Of a DNA stretch of 64,000 nucleotides, positions 1 through 12,600 are shown in pieces. Below the pieces are notes generated by a model. That model did no database searches and was not told the origin of the DNA. It worked only from the letters and a program-made list of their open reading frames with translations. The position numbers and the translations under genes were made by a program. The stretch comes from Ziziphus jujuba (Eukaryota; Streptophyta; Magnoliopsida; Rosales; Rhamnaceae): assembly GCF_031755915.1 (NCBI RefSeq), contig NC_083379.1, forward strand, positions 2,863,501 to 2,927,500, written 5' to 3'. Within the stretch, counting starts at the first letter, position 1; the number at the start of each line of letters is the position of its first letter.

Positions 1-311
1 AATTAAACAATTTATGATGAAAAACAATCAAATTACAAAATAATGATTGACTTCTTATTCCTAATCATTTTCTATGTACAATTAGCCATGCTTCTTGTCA
101 CCATGAGGTGGGCACTCTATGGACCCCAAAAATCCGTTGAGTAGTAAATATCTCAAGAAAATTGATTACCAAGGCAAAGGAAAATAAATCTTAGAAGCAA
201 TATTTGGGAAGAAGAATGTTTATTTAGTTCAAAAGCCAGCAAACATTGAAAGCCAAAGTTTGGTAGACAAGGTAAACATGAAAATTGAAAATCTTAAATA
301 AATATATTGGA
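1..311. other. 3' flank of the 131-aa protein gene
   Basis: No coding signal is seen here. The stretch probably contains the 3' UTR and terminator of the minus-strand gene whose stop codon lies at 312-314. It is AT-rich, and no polyadenylation site can be fixed with confidence. Confidence 0.4.
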
Positions 312-1258
312 CTACTCGGAGGAACTTTTCGCTTGTTTTTCGGAGTTATCATCTCCAATTGATGCTGTAAAATTTCGTCTCTCATCGGCTGTAGCAGTGA
401 TAACTGGCATCCATACATCAGCAGTACCACTCAAGAGAGACTGCACCTCAGGATCTGCTGCCATTGCTGAAGATATCATTTCGTCCACATCATCCAGCTT
501 GGCTGATAGTTTATCCAACTCTTTGGCTATCTCTAGCTGTTTAGACAATGGATAATTAAACCAACAAGAAGGAAAGAATATGTGATTAGAATTGGAATGT
601 TCAGTAAGAAATTGATGAAAATGGCTGCCAATGCAATCATTAAAATACCTCATTCAAATGCTGTGTCGATTTTGAAGGAACTTTTGTAACCTCTAATCCG
701 AGGGCTTCGATCTTGGATCGCAATTCGACTTCTTCTTGGTTGGTTAATTCTTCAACCTGCATTAACACAGAACACTAGTTAACATGAAAAGTCCTATTTG
801 GGAATCCAAAGGAAACATAAGTAGACAAGTATTAATGATATTTGCCAATTTATCCAAAGGTGATTGAGAGGTGAACTTGAAGATTGACTGTGAACATTTG
901 TATGAGTATTGAGGAAATTATAAAATATGAAGTCGTGAGTAGTTGGACAAAAAAAAAAAAAAAAAAGGAATACTTTTCAATAGAAACGGAGGAAGTCAAA
1001 ACTAACTTATTGATTATAGTGTTATACATAAAACTCGTTAATATCACTGGTTAGCAACTCTTGCATGCGTAAATCTAAACCTTCCCCACCACTAGGAATT
1101 TTTGCTCCAATAAGCAAACACCATTGATTCACCTTAAGGAAACTGGGTGTCAACCTCTACCATATGTTCTTCTAATCACTTTGGAAAAGCAGAAGAGATT
1201 GCTTTACAATCATCTAAAAAAACTGCCAGCTAGAGAGAGGCAAATAAGCTAAATATTA

Positions 1259-1305
<47 letters not shown>

Positions 1306-2213
1306 GGCATTTTACATTTTCTGTGTAATAGCCCATATGGTGATATTGCATAACAAAGACTACACATTAATTCAATCAAAGACTTTCTCCTGCAGATTTT
1401 GATTGAATGGCATTTGCACACGCTACGACTATATTGGTAAAAATCAATCAATTCATATGTGTCGCAGGAAATGTCTAATGGTTAATACAACTTAAATACC
1501 TCTTGACATTTAATGCTAGACAATCACAACGTGTGCTCTACGAAGGCTGCTTGTTACTTGTCAAATTTTAAATCTTTTCTATAACCTAGTAGACTAATGC
1601 AGTTACTATATGTTACCTTTTTCTATTTCCACTAATTCAACTGCTATGCTTAATTGCCTTTCACCAAAGTTCCGTGTTCCAAAAACATTACTGAAAGGGC
1701 ATAGCAGTTTTGCCTCTCTAATGCCATTAACATGGTCAGGCAACCAACCATAAGAAATTTTTTTAGAAACACACTAATCAGATAAAACAAACATGAGCAT
1801 AAGATATCCTACACAAAGTAAAAGCCACTTTTGCAGCAAGAACAAACAACATCATCAAAGACACAAAGAAGGGACCCTCAAGAGAACATCAGAAAGAGAA
1901 GCATCCAAGTCAAAAATTTCATCAAAACCAACGGATAAAAGAATTTCAAGCAATACCCAGATTACCAAATACCTAAATCTCATTCACAAATATAAGAATC
2001 AAAAACCCAAAAAAAAAAAAAAAAAAAAAAAAAAGGGGAAAAATTGAAGAACATATCGAAAAAACGAGAAATTAGATCGTATAGAAGGCTAAATTGAAAA
2101 ATTCAAGAGACGGTAGATGAAATTTAGAGAGAAAGGAGAAGTGGGTTTACCTGGTTAAGGAGATTGGAAAGGAGCTGAAAGAGTTGGGTATCTACTTTCT
2201 GATCCTCCGCCAT
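312..2213 (-). CDS. Conserved-looking 131-aa acidic coiled-coil protein, function unknown
   Basis: Three exons on the minus strand join in phase 0: 2213-2151 (21 codons, starting MAEDQKVD), 756-649 (36 codons) and 536-312 (74 codons plus stop). Both introns have GT donors and AG acceptors (CAG|GTAAAC and GAG|GTATTT donors). The product is short and acidic, with heptad-like leucines from about residue 5 to 75 (QLFQLLSNLLNQ, then KELDKLSAKLDDVDEM), which suggests a coiled coil. A less charged C-terminal block around residues 85-110 contains DVWMPVITA. There is no signal peptide or membrane segment. I do not recognise the family. The clean splicing and unbroken frame argue for a real gene; it could be a small subunit of a coiled-coil complex, but that is a guess. 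It is divergent to the callose synthase gene, about 4.5 kb away. Confidence 0.8.
1261..1296. repeat. (TA)n microsatellite in intron
   Basis: An uninterrupted run of about 18 TA dinucleotides lies in the first intron of the 131-aa protein gene. Confidence 0.9.
2010..2034. repeat. Poly(A) tract in intron
   Basis: A run of about 25 A residues lies near the 5' end of the first intron of the 131-aa gene. It would read as poly-U in the transcript. Confidence 0.9.
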
Positions 2214-3174
2214 TGATATTGCTCTGTTTAGGAGGTCTCTTGGCTTTAGCTTGCCCAGTTTTCGGTTGGTTTTGTAGAAATTTTATTAAAAGAATATGAG
2301 ACCCTTTCAGCTCCTTGGCAGCTCCTAAAGCATGTATCCAACTGCAACGTCAACCAATCTTTGTAATCAAAAAATAAATAAATAAAAAGTACATATAAAG
2401 GAAGACTCACACTTTATCATATTTTTCTTCTCCAAATTTAGAACAATTGCTACCTTAACAACAAATCTTATCAATATAACTAACTGATTCTAGAGATTTA
2501 TCTTGGCTGTCTTTTTGTATTGAATATTTTTAAATTAATTAATTATAATTTCTTTTTGGCAAGAAAATCCGATATTTCCATTAAACAGAAACAATAGATA
2601 CATCATGGATTTCCATTATTATTATTATTATTTTATGTTTTTAACATTAAGAAATTGATCCATTCAACAACAAAAAATAATAATGAAAGAAAAGAAAAAA
2701 AAATTGAATAAAATTTGATTTATAAAACTATTAAATAATAAAAACGGAAAACTTCATCATAAATATATGTACCTAATTACAAACAATATCAGACCAGCCC
2801 ATGTCCAGGATGTTACTTACCATAGGTCTACAACATCCCTTACCCAAAACAAAAAAAAAAAGGCCTGCAACAGAAGACCAAATCTTATGAAGTTGGGAAT
2901 TTTTATTAGATTTTAAGAGTGTTATTAGTGAATATAAAAACTATATGTTACAGCTGGTCAACAAGTTTATATAATCATAACAAGGTTTTTTGTGTGAGCT
3001 TTTTTTTTTTTTTTTTTTTTAATAAATTTTGTAAATTAGAACTCGCCAAGCAACAATAAATAAGGAAAAAGATTGATTTATCTCTTCATGTACCTCATTA
3101 ATAAATGATACATGAAGTGGCAATAGACAAAGCATGTGGGTAAGGTTGAGGGAAGAACGAAAAGTATTTATATC
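2214..3174. other. Intergenic, AT-rich; promoter side of the 131-aa gene
   Basis: Upstream of the minus-strand ATG at 2213 the first 100 bases are comparatively GC-richer and C/T-rich, and probably hold the 5' UTR and core promoter; no TATA box is convincing. The rest is low-complexity AT-rich sequence with a poly(T) run at 3001-3020. No gene is seen. Confidence 0.4.
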
Positions 3175-3517
3175 TGTTACGGAATTGGGAGAAAAACAAA
3201 TAGCAACGGAAACAAAGAAAGCGAAGAACAAACACAAAATTAACGTGGAAACCCTTGATGGGAAAAATCACAGGCAGGGAGAACAAATCCAATATCGAAA
3301 GATTGGTACAAAAGGTGAGCCTGACTGCGCGATACCTTCTTTACCCTAATTACAGCCGAAAACTAAATATATATAGTACAGAAGAAACCCTAAAATTGAA
3401 CAGGTCCATACCACCACTGAGCCCCAAATTTTTCTCCAAAATTTAGTTTCACCAAATGGGTCGCACCGCGAGCTTTTCGGGTCGGGTCAACAAGAATTCG
3501 GGTCACAAACTCTAACA
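3175..3517 (-). mobile_element. Solo LTR (343 bp) with 5-bp target duplication
   Basis: The segment begins TGTTACGG and ends CTCTAACA on the plus strand, so both strands have the TG...CA termini of an LTR. The five bases before it (3170-3174) and after it (3518-3522) are both ATATC, a perfect target-site duplication. The sense direction is probably minus: read that way it has a TATATATA box near 3365-3373 and then a U5-like pyrimidine-rich tail containing TTTCCACGTTAATTTTGTG, a style common in plant Copia LTRs. No internal domain is attached, so this is a solo LTR left by recombination. The superfamily is inferred from style only. Confidence 0.75.
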
Positions 3518-6500
3518 ATATCATTTTCATGATTAGAAAATACAAACTTATGCTGTTTTTGTTTTGAAGCACGAAAGACTAAAAATTTTTTGGATACTTG
3601 TGGAGGATATATATCAAAATCATATATACTACCTGTAGTGTTAAAATTAAAACCTATCGATTTTTAGATTGTCTGTGTAGTTGAGGCTTATAAATTCTCG
3701 TCTTCTCTGAATTTATTTCTTTATGCTTTAGAATTTGATGTATTTGTTTTTTTGTCCAAAATATTAAGTTGATGCATTTTTTTTGTACAAAATATTCTCC
3801 ACCAAATAATTAGATAATTATGTCATATTGGAGATGCATTAAGAATCTTTGAATTAATTTTTGTGCGTATGTTGATTATTAATTTTGGCCCAAAAAAAAA
3901 ATCTTTCTCTACATATATGAAAAGAAAAGAAAGAAAATCTCAGGACGATGAAAATAGCTTCCAAAACCCTCGTGTTAGTTCCACATCCAAGTATTAGAGC
4001 ATGAATTGTTCAAGGCATGAAAATATTGTGCACAATAAGGAAAAAAAAAAAAAAAATTAGCTCCTTAAGTATTGGTATATATACCCACAGAAAAAAAAAA
4101 AAAATGCATTGGTATATATAGGTGGTCAAGTTAAAAAACCAATCCCAAATAGAACCCAAATCATGTAACTCGACCGCAGATCATGGAAATTGCAATTCAA
4201 TTTCAAACTAGATCTCTCCACTTGTTACTCAACCTTGGGTTTAGCTTAAAAAATTCCCATTTCTAGATCCCAATCAAATAAGTAGATTGAATTGAAGAGA
4301 AAATCGTAACTTTAATTCAAACTAATCACAAACTAAAGGCCCTGCGCCATTTTTGATTATAACAATTTATTTCCCTCTTGAATGCTTTTTAATAATATAA
4401 AAAAACGGAGTTTGAAGCATATTACTCTACTATTCCCCTATAACAAAGCCTTTCTGAGCCACTTGGTTGTTAAACTTTTGACTCACCCCAAAAGGATCCA
4501 TTGTTTCCAAACAACCAAGAAGCAGCAGAGCCAATAACATGTTCGGATGTGATACTTACCAATCAGCTTCTCCACGGTTGAATGTCCTTACAGCTATTCA
4601 AGAACTTGTATGTTTAGGTCGCAAAAGTGGTCCCACTATGCTTAATAAATATCACATCAATCCCTCTATCAAGAATGACAACATTATTGTCTTTTTCTCT
4701 CGCTCTATTCATAGTCTACCCTTCTTAGCATTTTTAATAGCGGGTATAGTTTATACCATTGATACAACATATTCCTAACTTTCAAACTCTATAAAATTTA
4801 ACCAATAAAAATAAAAAAATAAAAAAATAAAAAAATAAAAAAAAGGCACTAAAGTATGCATCAAATACAAAGTGAACAAGAAAAGAAATGTGTGTCGAAA
4901 TCTCTTTTGTGGTATAAATAATGCATGCAAGTGAAATGGAGAGGTGGTGGAAAAGAAGCTCTCAAAAAAGTCAATAAAAGGGTATGGAAAATTTATATAT
5001 ATATATATATATATATCTTAGCCGCCCTATACCAGCAATCTTATCTCCAAAGATTTCTATGAAGGAGTGAGAGGGAGAGTGATGAAAAAGGCCATTGCTT
5101 TTATAATTTCTTGCTGCCAAAGTAAAGCCTTTTTTGTGGGCATGACATGTAAAACAAGCAGAGAGTTAGGCAAATATTGTATTTTTGGTCTGAAATTGAT
5201 CCTTTAAAATAACATACAGAGAAAAGTTTATCTTTTCCCTTGTTGTGCTGAGACCAATTAGTTTCCATCTTTGCAATTCTGCAAATCAGATGGCTTAGCT
5301 TAGCTTATCTTGTGGTTTGTGGGGTTTTGTATTCCTATCAAAATTGACATTTCCCACCTACTACTTTGCTTTATAAATGTGAACATTTTTTTTTTTAATT
5401 ATTATTTCTTAGTACACTTAACAAGAAGGAAACTAATAAGAAACTCTTAAGTGATGTGCTAGCATATTTTGATTGGATGAGGAAAACTCCATGAGTAGAT
5501 ATTGACTTGGATATAATAATTTTGGTAGTCTTCGTGTTGTGAAGTCGTGCATGTTGCCGTTAGTTTATTATTATTATTATTATTATTATTTATTTATTTT
5601 TCACTTCCCTGCAGGCAGAGCAGTGTCAGTCTCAAACCATTTTATTTTATTTTATTTTATTTTTTTTTACTCAAACCAATTTCCATTTCTTTGTGAGCGA
5701 CTCAGCTTACGTGTGCCAATATTTAAGTTTCAACTCACTTATGTTTTTTATTCTTCCACTGTTTCATCATTAATCACTCTCTTAGGTTACCATTCTTTTT
5801 GGAAAGTTTGGATATCGGTCTCGAACCAAAACTATCAGCTTGGTAAGAGATTACTTGCTTTCTTTTTTCTATTCTGTACTTCTTTTTCTTGAGATCACTG
5901 AACCCTTTTGAGGTCTTCTATTTGCTCTTCTGCTTTTTTCTTTCTTTTTTTTTTAAGTAGGTGTTTGTACTGTACTGTATATGAAATTTTAAGTTTGTTT
6001 GTTGTTTTGTTTTGCTTTAGGTATTTGGGGTCTACGGAACAAAGACATTCATCCCGTTGAGATTCAATGAGTATGGTGAACTTGAGGTGTGTTTTTAGAT
6101 GCTTTTTGGGAAGACTAACTGAATGTAAATTTAGAATATGCAATTTCTTTCATTTGGTAGCCTTCCTCTGTTTGATCAAGAACCAAACACAAAATTCTGG
6201 GTAGGCAGAGAGATTTTTATTTATATAATTGTTTATTTTTTCTGGGTGACTGGGGAGTTATAGAGAATTATTTCATATTGATTTCTGTTCTATGTTTTTC
6301 TTCTTGGTTTTAATCTCCCACAAGTCAATTTCTATGATTTTTTGTTTTGCTCTGTTTGGTTTTTGAGAAAGGAGGAGGAAAATCTGAACAGTATGCACAT
6401 GTTATTCTCCTGGTTTAATGTTTTAAAAATCTTTCTCAACTAGCGTTAAACCATTGAGTTAGGATCAATTCACTCTTATTATTTTCACATATTATAGCTC

Positions 6501-6629
6501 ATGAAATTCTTAAGTCCCAAATATTTGTTTTCTATTATTGGTCTTTAATTTTTTTGATTTGTCAAGCTGATCAACATGCTAAGTAAACTTTATGGAAGTT
6601 CCTAATAACTCATTTGTTGCTTTTGCTAG
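3518..6629. other. Intergenic and 5' leader region of the callose synthase gene
   Basis: No coding exon is supported. There are several poly(A) runs, a (TA)n tract near 4990-5016 and a (TTA)n tract near 5566-5591. A TATAAATA sequence near 4914-4921 is a possible core promoter for the downstream gene, which would imply one or more 5' UTR introns. A TTTTGCTAG acceptor at 6621-6629 could begin the UTR exon that carries the start codon. These are inferences; a transcript map would settle them. Confidence 0.35.
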
Positions 6630-6672
6630 GTAGAGGAGGAATTAGGTCGGTATTTCAGTTATAGATTTGAAG

Positions 6673-9600
6673 ATGGCTTCTAGAAGGGGGTCTGATCAGC
6701 CACCGCAGAGGCGGATTCTGCGGACTCAGACTGCCGGGAATTTTGGAGATTCAATGTTGGACAGTGAAGTTGTACCTTCTTCACTAGTGGATATTGCTCC
6801 AATCCTCCGTGTTGCAAATGAAGTCGAGGCTAAAAACCCAAGAGTTGCTTATCTCTGTGAGTTGCAATTGTATTTCTATGCGTTGTTTTGTGTCTGTTTA
6901 TATGTTTCATTTTGCATCTTTTGTCTGCTTCTGATGTTCCATGTTTGATAACTAAGCCATTATGTGAAAGGAATAGGAAAATGGATGCAAAGCTTATCTC
7001 TCTTATCAAAGTTTAGCTTTAAGTAATTCAAATATTGTCTCACAATTGTTTCAACTTAGGATAACCAAGAACCTTTGCCTTAGACTCCACACCAATGCTT
7101 AAGCTTTCTTGATATTGGGATTAAAGACTTTTGAATTATTAATATAGGTGAGTGAACTCTTGGAAGGGTTTTAAAAAAAAAAAAAAATGGACATATATGA
7201 TTAATGGAATAACAAGGAAAGCAAAAATGGTTAAACAATTACTGGATTTCACAAGCATTCTAATATTCTTCAATAGCAAGAAGGTTTTTAATCCATTAAG
7301 AAGCTCTTAAACAAGTTTGATGGGTATTTCTAGAGGTTTTGGTTTTGTCCTGTTCCAGATTCATTTTAATTCAATTGTTTACACATTTTAAGTCAGTTGA
7401 GTTCGAATGCAGTCTATGACCAAGATATTCGATTATATTTTGCTTATAATGTTTTCTCTTAATGGTGAACTGTTTATTTCTGCTTTTTTCTTTGCTAATC
7501 TAACATGTTAAATACGTGCTGGAAATTATATCATACAATGTTATAATGATCTTGGATAAACACTAAGTTTTGTGTCTGAACTTGAATGCATATTTATTTT
7601 GATACTGGAAGGTCGGTTCTATGCCTTTGAGAAAGCTCACAGACTAGATCCTACATCTAGTGGACGTGGTGTTCGCCAATTTAAAACCGCACTTCTTCAA
7701 CGACTAGAAAGGGTATGCTGCAATTTAACTTGTTGGTAAACTTATCTGTATATATACTAATGAATTGTAATTCTATTCAATTTTATGTCTAGAAAGAGTA
7801 AGCTAGAGTCATTTTTTCATTATTATTTCTCTGGATACTATATATCCAATCTTCTGCAACCTCATGCATATGATGCTATGCATTTGTTTGCTGGTAGACC
7901 TTCAATGATATAAAAATTCTAATACCTGCTTTTTCAGAATAGTCAATGTCCTGTTGAAATATTTATGAATGCTTTTTTAGCTGTGAAATTGTTGGCTCAA
8001 ACATATTAAGGATTGAGCAGCAACCTCCATTTTGGATTGAGCAGGATTACCTGATTTTTTTTTCCTTTTCAGGAAAATGAAACAACATTGAAAGGAAAGG
8101 CAAAGAGTGATGCTCGGGAAATGCAGAATTTTTATCAAGAATACTATAAGAAATATATTCAAGCTTTGCATGCTGATAAGGCTGATCGGTTCGTATTGAT
8201 GTGAAGTTTAATTATTTGATGAAAAGTTTTCTCATATTTTGTAATATATGTTAAATTACTGCTCCTAACACAGTGCCCGGCTGACAAAAGCGTATCAAAC
8301 TGCTGCTGTCCTATTTGAGGTTTTGAAGGCTGTAAATCAGACAGAGGCTGTTGAAGTAGCTGATGAGGTGAAAATGAATTTTCTTTGTAATTCATAGTTG
8401 ATACTCAAATTACTATTTAACACCTGTTTCTGTTAATAAAATATTTAGTTTGAGAATCTACAAATAATTGATATCCCAATTTGTACTGTAGATTTTGCAA
8501 GCCCACACAAAGATTGAAGAAAAATCAGAGATATATGTACCATACAATATTCTTCCTCTTGATCCTGATAGTCAAAATCAGCCTATAATGAGATATCCAG
8601 AGGTTCATTCTACTATATATTTTGGTTTATTTGATAGTCCTGTTTTTAAGCCTGAATTTCTAATCTCTTGCTTTGATTTAACTCATAGATTCGAGCTACA
8701 GTTGCTGCACTTCGTAATACTAGGGGCTTGCCATGGCCAAAGGGGCACAAGAAGAAAATTGATGAGGACATTCTAGACTGGCTTCAGTCCATGTTTGGCT
8801 TTCAGGTGAAGTGACTGATTGAATTAAATGATGCCAAATACTCCGATTTTCATATTTGATTTGCAGCTTATGCTCCACTCATTAATGTGCAGAAGGATAA
8901 TGTGGCAAATCAAAGGGAACATTTGATTCTGTTGCTTGCGAATCTGCGCCTGAGAAGTTTTCCAAATTCCGATCAACAGCCGAAGGTTTTTAGCCTTGTT
9001 TGAATGTTATGAGCACTCTTGTACTTTCTGAGCTACTCTTGGGTTTTTTTACTAATATTTGCCTATGTAACTATTTTGCATTTAGTTGGATGATCGTGCT
9101 CTGACAGATGTGATGAAAAGACTTTTCAAGAATTATAAAAGATGGTGCAAATATCTGGGTCGCAAAAGTAGCCTCTGGTGAGCTTTCATATTTGAAAAAG
9201 CAAGGATGTCAGTTTTATATTAATATTCTCCACAAATTGCTCACTGCTAATACTATTACGTCTTAATGCTTTCACTCACTCTGGATGGAAATAAGCCACT
9301 TGTATACCATGAATAAATATTGTGCTCTTTTCTTTCTCTATCCTTTTCCTGCATCACATACTTTGGGCTGTTTTCAACTGGCAGGTTGCCTACTATTCAG
9401 CAGGAAGTTCAGCAGAGAAAATTACTATACATGGGCTTATATCTTCTTATATGGGGAGAAGCTGCAAACTTGAGATTCATGCCAGAATGCCTTTGCTATA
9501 TATATCATCATGTATGCATTAATAACTTGCCTTTTATTCTTATTTCATTGATTTACTACTTGTTTTTGAAATATGCAATTTCTGAATGCCCATTTGCTCA

Positions 9601-12600
9601 TACATAGACATTTATGTGCCATCAAGTTAAGTTGGACAATTTATGTAGGATGTGAGTGCAAACCATGTTTCCTTCTAAGTGAAGAACTTTCCTAGAATTT
9701 CTTAATGCACATGTTTGTATTGATTTAATGGTATAGGATTATATTTTAGTAAAGCATTACATTCAGTTATCTACATTTTCTGTAGATGGCATTTGAATTG
9801 TATGGCATGCTGGCTGGAAGTGTTAGTTCACTGACAGGCGAGCACATAAAGCCAGCCTATGGTGGTGAAGAAGAAGCATTTTTGATGAAAGTAGTGACTC
9901 CAATTTATGATACAATTGCAAAGGTAGCTATTTTAGTTTTCATTTGTATGTTTCATGCAATTTGCCAGATTCTTGTTTTTGTTTCTTCAGTTGATTTCTT
10001 TGCTTTGAATCTCTTTAAATTTTATTGTTTGGTTTCATAGGAAGCTAGAAGAAGTAAAGGAGGAAAATCAAAGCATTCTCAATGGAGAAACTATGATGAT
10101 TTGAATGAATACTTCTGGTATTGTTGTTTTCTTCATTTACATTTCCTTTTCAGATCATAATGATGACACTTATAATATCTTGTTGGTTTAAAATTGCAGG
10201 TCTGTTGATTGTTTTCGCCTAGGTTGGCCTATGCGTGCTGATGCTGATTTCTTTTGCCAGCCCATTGAAGAGCTTCTTGTTGACAAAAATGAGGTGCTTC
10301 ATAATTTGGATATACACTGATTAATTCTGTCTTTGCTTATCTTCTATCTTTTCCATTATATGTCTGTCATTGTCTTTGATTTTTAAAATCACATTTCACA
10401 TTTTGATCAGCATTCTTGTATTGACATCTGATCTTATAGTCAGTCTAAATAAGATATAGGCTTCTATTTCTTAGGAAATTCCTTGTGGTCCATCATCACT
10501 CTGTGGCCTTATTTTTCACTGTCTCAGCTCTACTTGTGATGTTTTAGGAGCCAAGCTATGTGCCTCTTCCACATGATCTCCAATCACAAAAATGCATTTA
10601 GAGATAAATTTTCCTTGAACTTACAAGTTTCAGCATGATATGATATTTGGTTCCACCAATTTCTTGGATAACTCTTCTTGCTTCTATGGTCCCTTTCTGT
10701 ATCCAGTCAGTGATGGATAGCCTTATACCTTTTTCATAGCTCTCCTATGTTTTGTGTGAACTGGTTCATATGAATACAATACATGCGAACCTACCTTTCA
10801 TCTGAACCATAGCCAAATTAGTCAAGATTCAATTTCTGTCACAAAAATTATGAATACAGAAACTACTACACCAGTAGTTCAAGCTATTTAGAATAAGTAG
10901 TTAACCAGCTATGTCATATGCCTTCTATAAGAGGTAAAAGCAATTTACACATTCTTTCATTCCTTGTAGGGATTAAGAAATATGTATAAAGCTAAAAGTT
11001 CCTTTCAAAATATTTGATTATAAGTAGGTTTGGTACATCATGTCTTAAAACTACCTCAATGAGACTGAATAAAGGTTAAGCTCTCAAAGTATGTTAGAGT
11101 CATCCAAGGTACTTAATGGACATGGCTGAATGAAAACCAGTTTCTGATACTTATTTGTATTGATGAAATTAGCTATGAAGTTTTAATTTATAAATTCATC
11201 AAACAGTAATCAATTTTTCTATTAAAAGTTCAACCATTGCCACCGCTTAGATGGTGAGTAGGATTTGCCTTGATTAAACAAAGTTTCTATTGACTTCTAC
11301 TGTTCTACAGAAAATAGTTGCTTCCATTATTTCTATCCTTTTTGTTTAAAAGTTTTTCTTTTAATTGAGGAAATTCATCGTATCCAGGAAAAGAAACCAT
11401 CTTATCAGGATCGATGGATGGGCAAGAGCAATTTTGTTGAAATACGGTCATTTTCACATATTTTTCGGAGTTTTGATAGGATGTGGATATTCTATATTTT
11501 ATGTTTACAGGTAACCTTTTTTCTATGTTATATGTCCTCTTTTCTTATATGTTTTAGATGTATTTTATTTCGTGAATGATATTGTGACATTCTTTCAAAT
11601 TAAGGTAATGATCATAGTTGCTTGGAATGGTTCGGGGAATTTAAATACCATTTTCAATGGTGATGTTTTCAAGAAAGTCCTTAGCGTCTTTATAACTGCT
11701 GCAATATTAAAGCTTATACAAGGTATGTATGAAACCATTTTATTGCTACTATGCTGCATTATTTATTTCTAGCCTGATATGTGTTTAGTCAAATTTGTAG
11801 ATCTCTATCTACCCTGTCCTCCTTTGTGCACCTAAACTCAATTTAAACTGCTGTTTGTTTAATTTATTTGTATTTTTGTGATTTTAGCTATTTATTTGAT
11901 CTGCATGACCAGAAAATTAGTGGACTGATGATTCTCTTGAAAATTCGTTTCCTACGACTTTTATGTTATTGGTGGTTTTAAAACTTAGCTATTAGGAAAT
12001 TTGTCCAACGCACTGTAGCAGTGCGCCTTACACAGGAATACGTACAATTAGGAATCAAGCAACAAACACTTCCTGTCACAAATAGATGATTGCATGATAG
12101 TAGTCTTGAAAGAAGCTGATTTTAACCAGTAATTACTAAATAAAGTATAAGATAGAGCAATTTATCTCAGAAAGAAAGATAATTTAGCTTGGTTGAATCA
12201 ATGCCAATCTCCATGAGAAATCAGGCCAACTGCCAAAGTTGCTTTAGTGGTGTCTCTGTTATCCTTGCTCCATCATAAACAGTCAACTGAAGAAATTAAA
12301 AATGAATCAGTAATGACAATTTCTAAACTATATTTAAAATTTCAGAGGTTCATTTGGAATTTGGTTGGTAACAAGTGACAGGTGAAAGAACAATCTGACT
12401 TGTATGCTTTGAAATTAGATGAGGAGCTTAGTTCTTTAAAAATGTATCTTCAGTTCATATTAATGATAAAGTGAAAATTTTCTACCATCTAAAACTGCTT
12501 TATATGATTAATTGATTCTTTTTCCCACATTTTTGCAGCCATTCTTGATATAATCCTGAGCTGGAAAGCAAGGCGAAGCATGTCAACTTTTGTTCAGCTA

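Noticed and set aside
1793..2047. 84-codon open frame rich in Lys
   Set aside because: Lies in the first intron of the 131-aa gene and ends in a poly(A)-encoded Lys run.
4740..4753. GCGGGTATAGTTTA resembling the 5' end of plastid trnG
   Set aside because: Similarity stops after about 14 bases; no tRNA fold follows.
4539..4778. 79-codon open frame on the plus strand
   Set aside because: No recognisable domain, AT-rich, no splice or codon pattern supporting it; treated as chance.
5539..5892. 117-codon open frame rich in Tyr/Phe
   Set aside because: Driven by (TTA)n and T-rich repeats in the leader region of the callose synthase gene.
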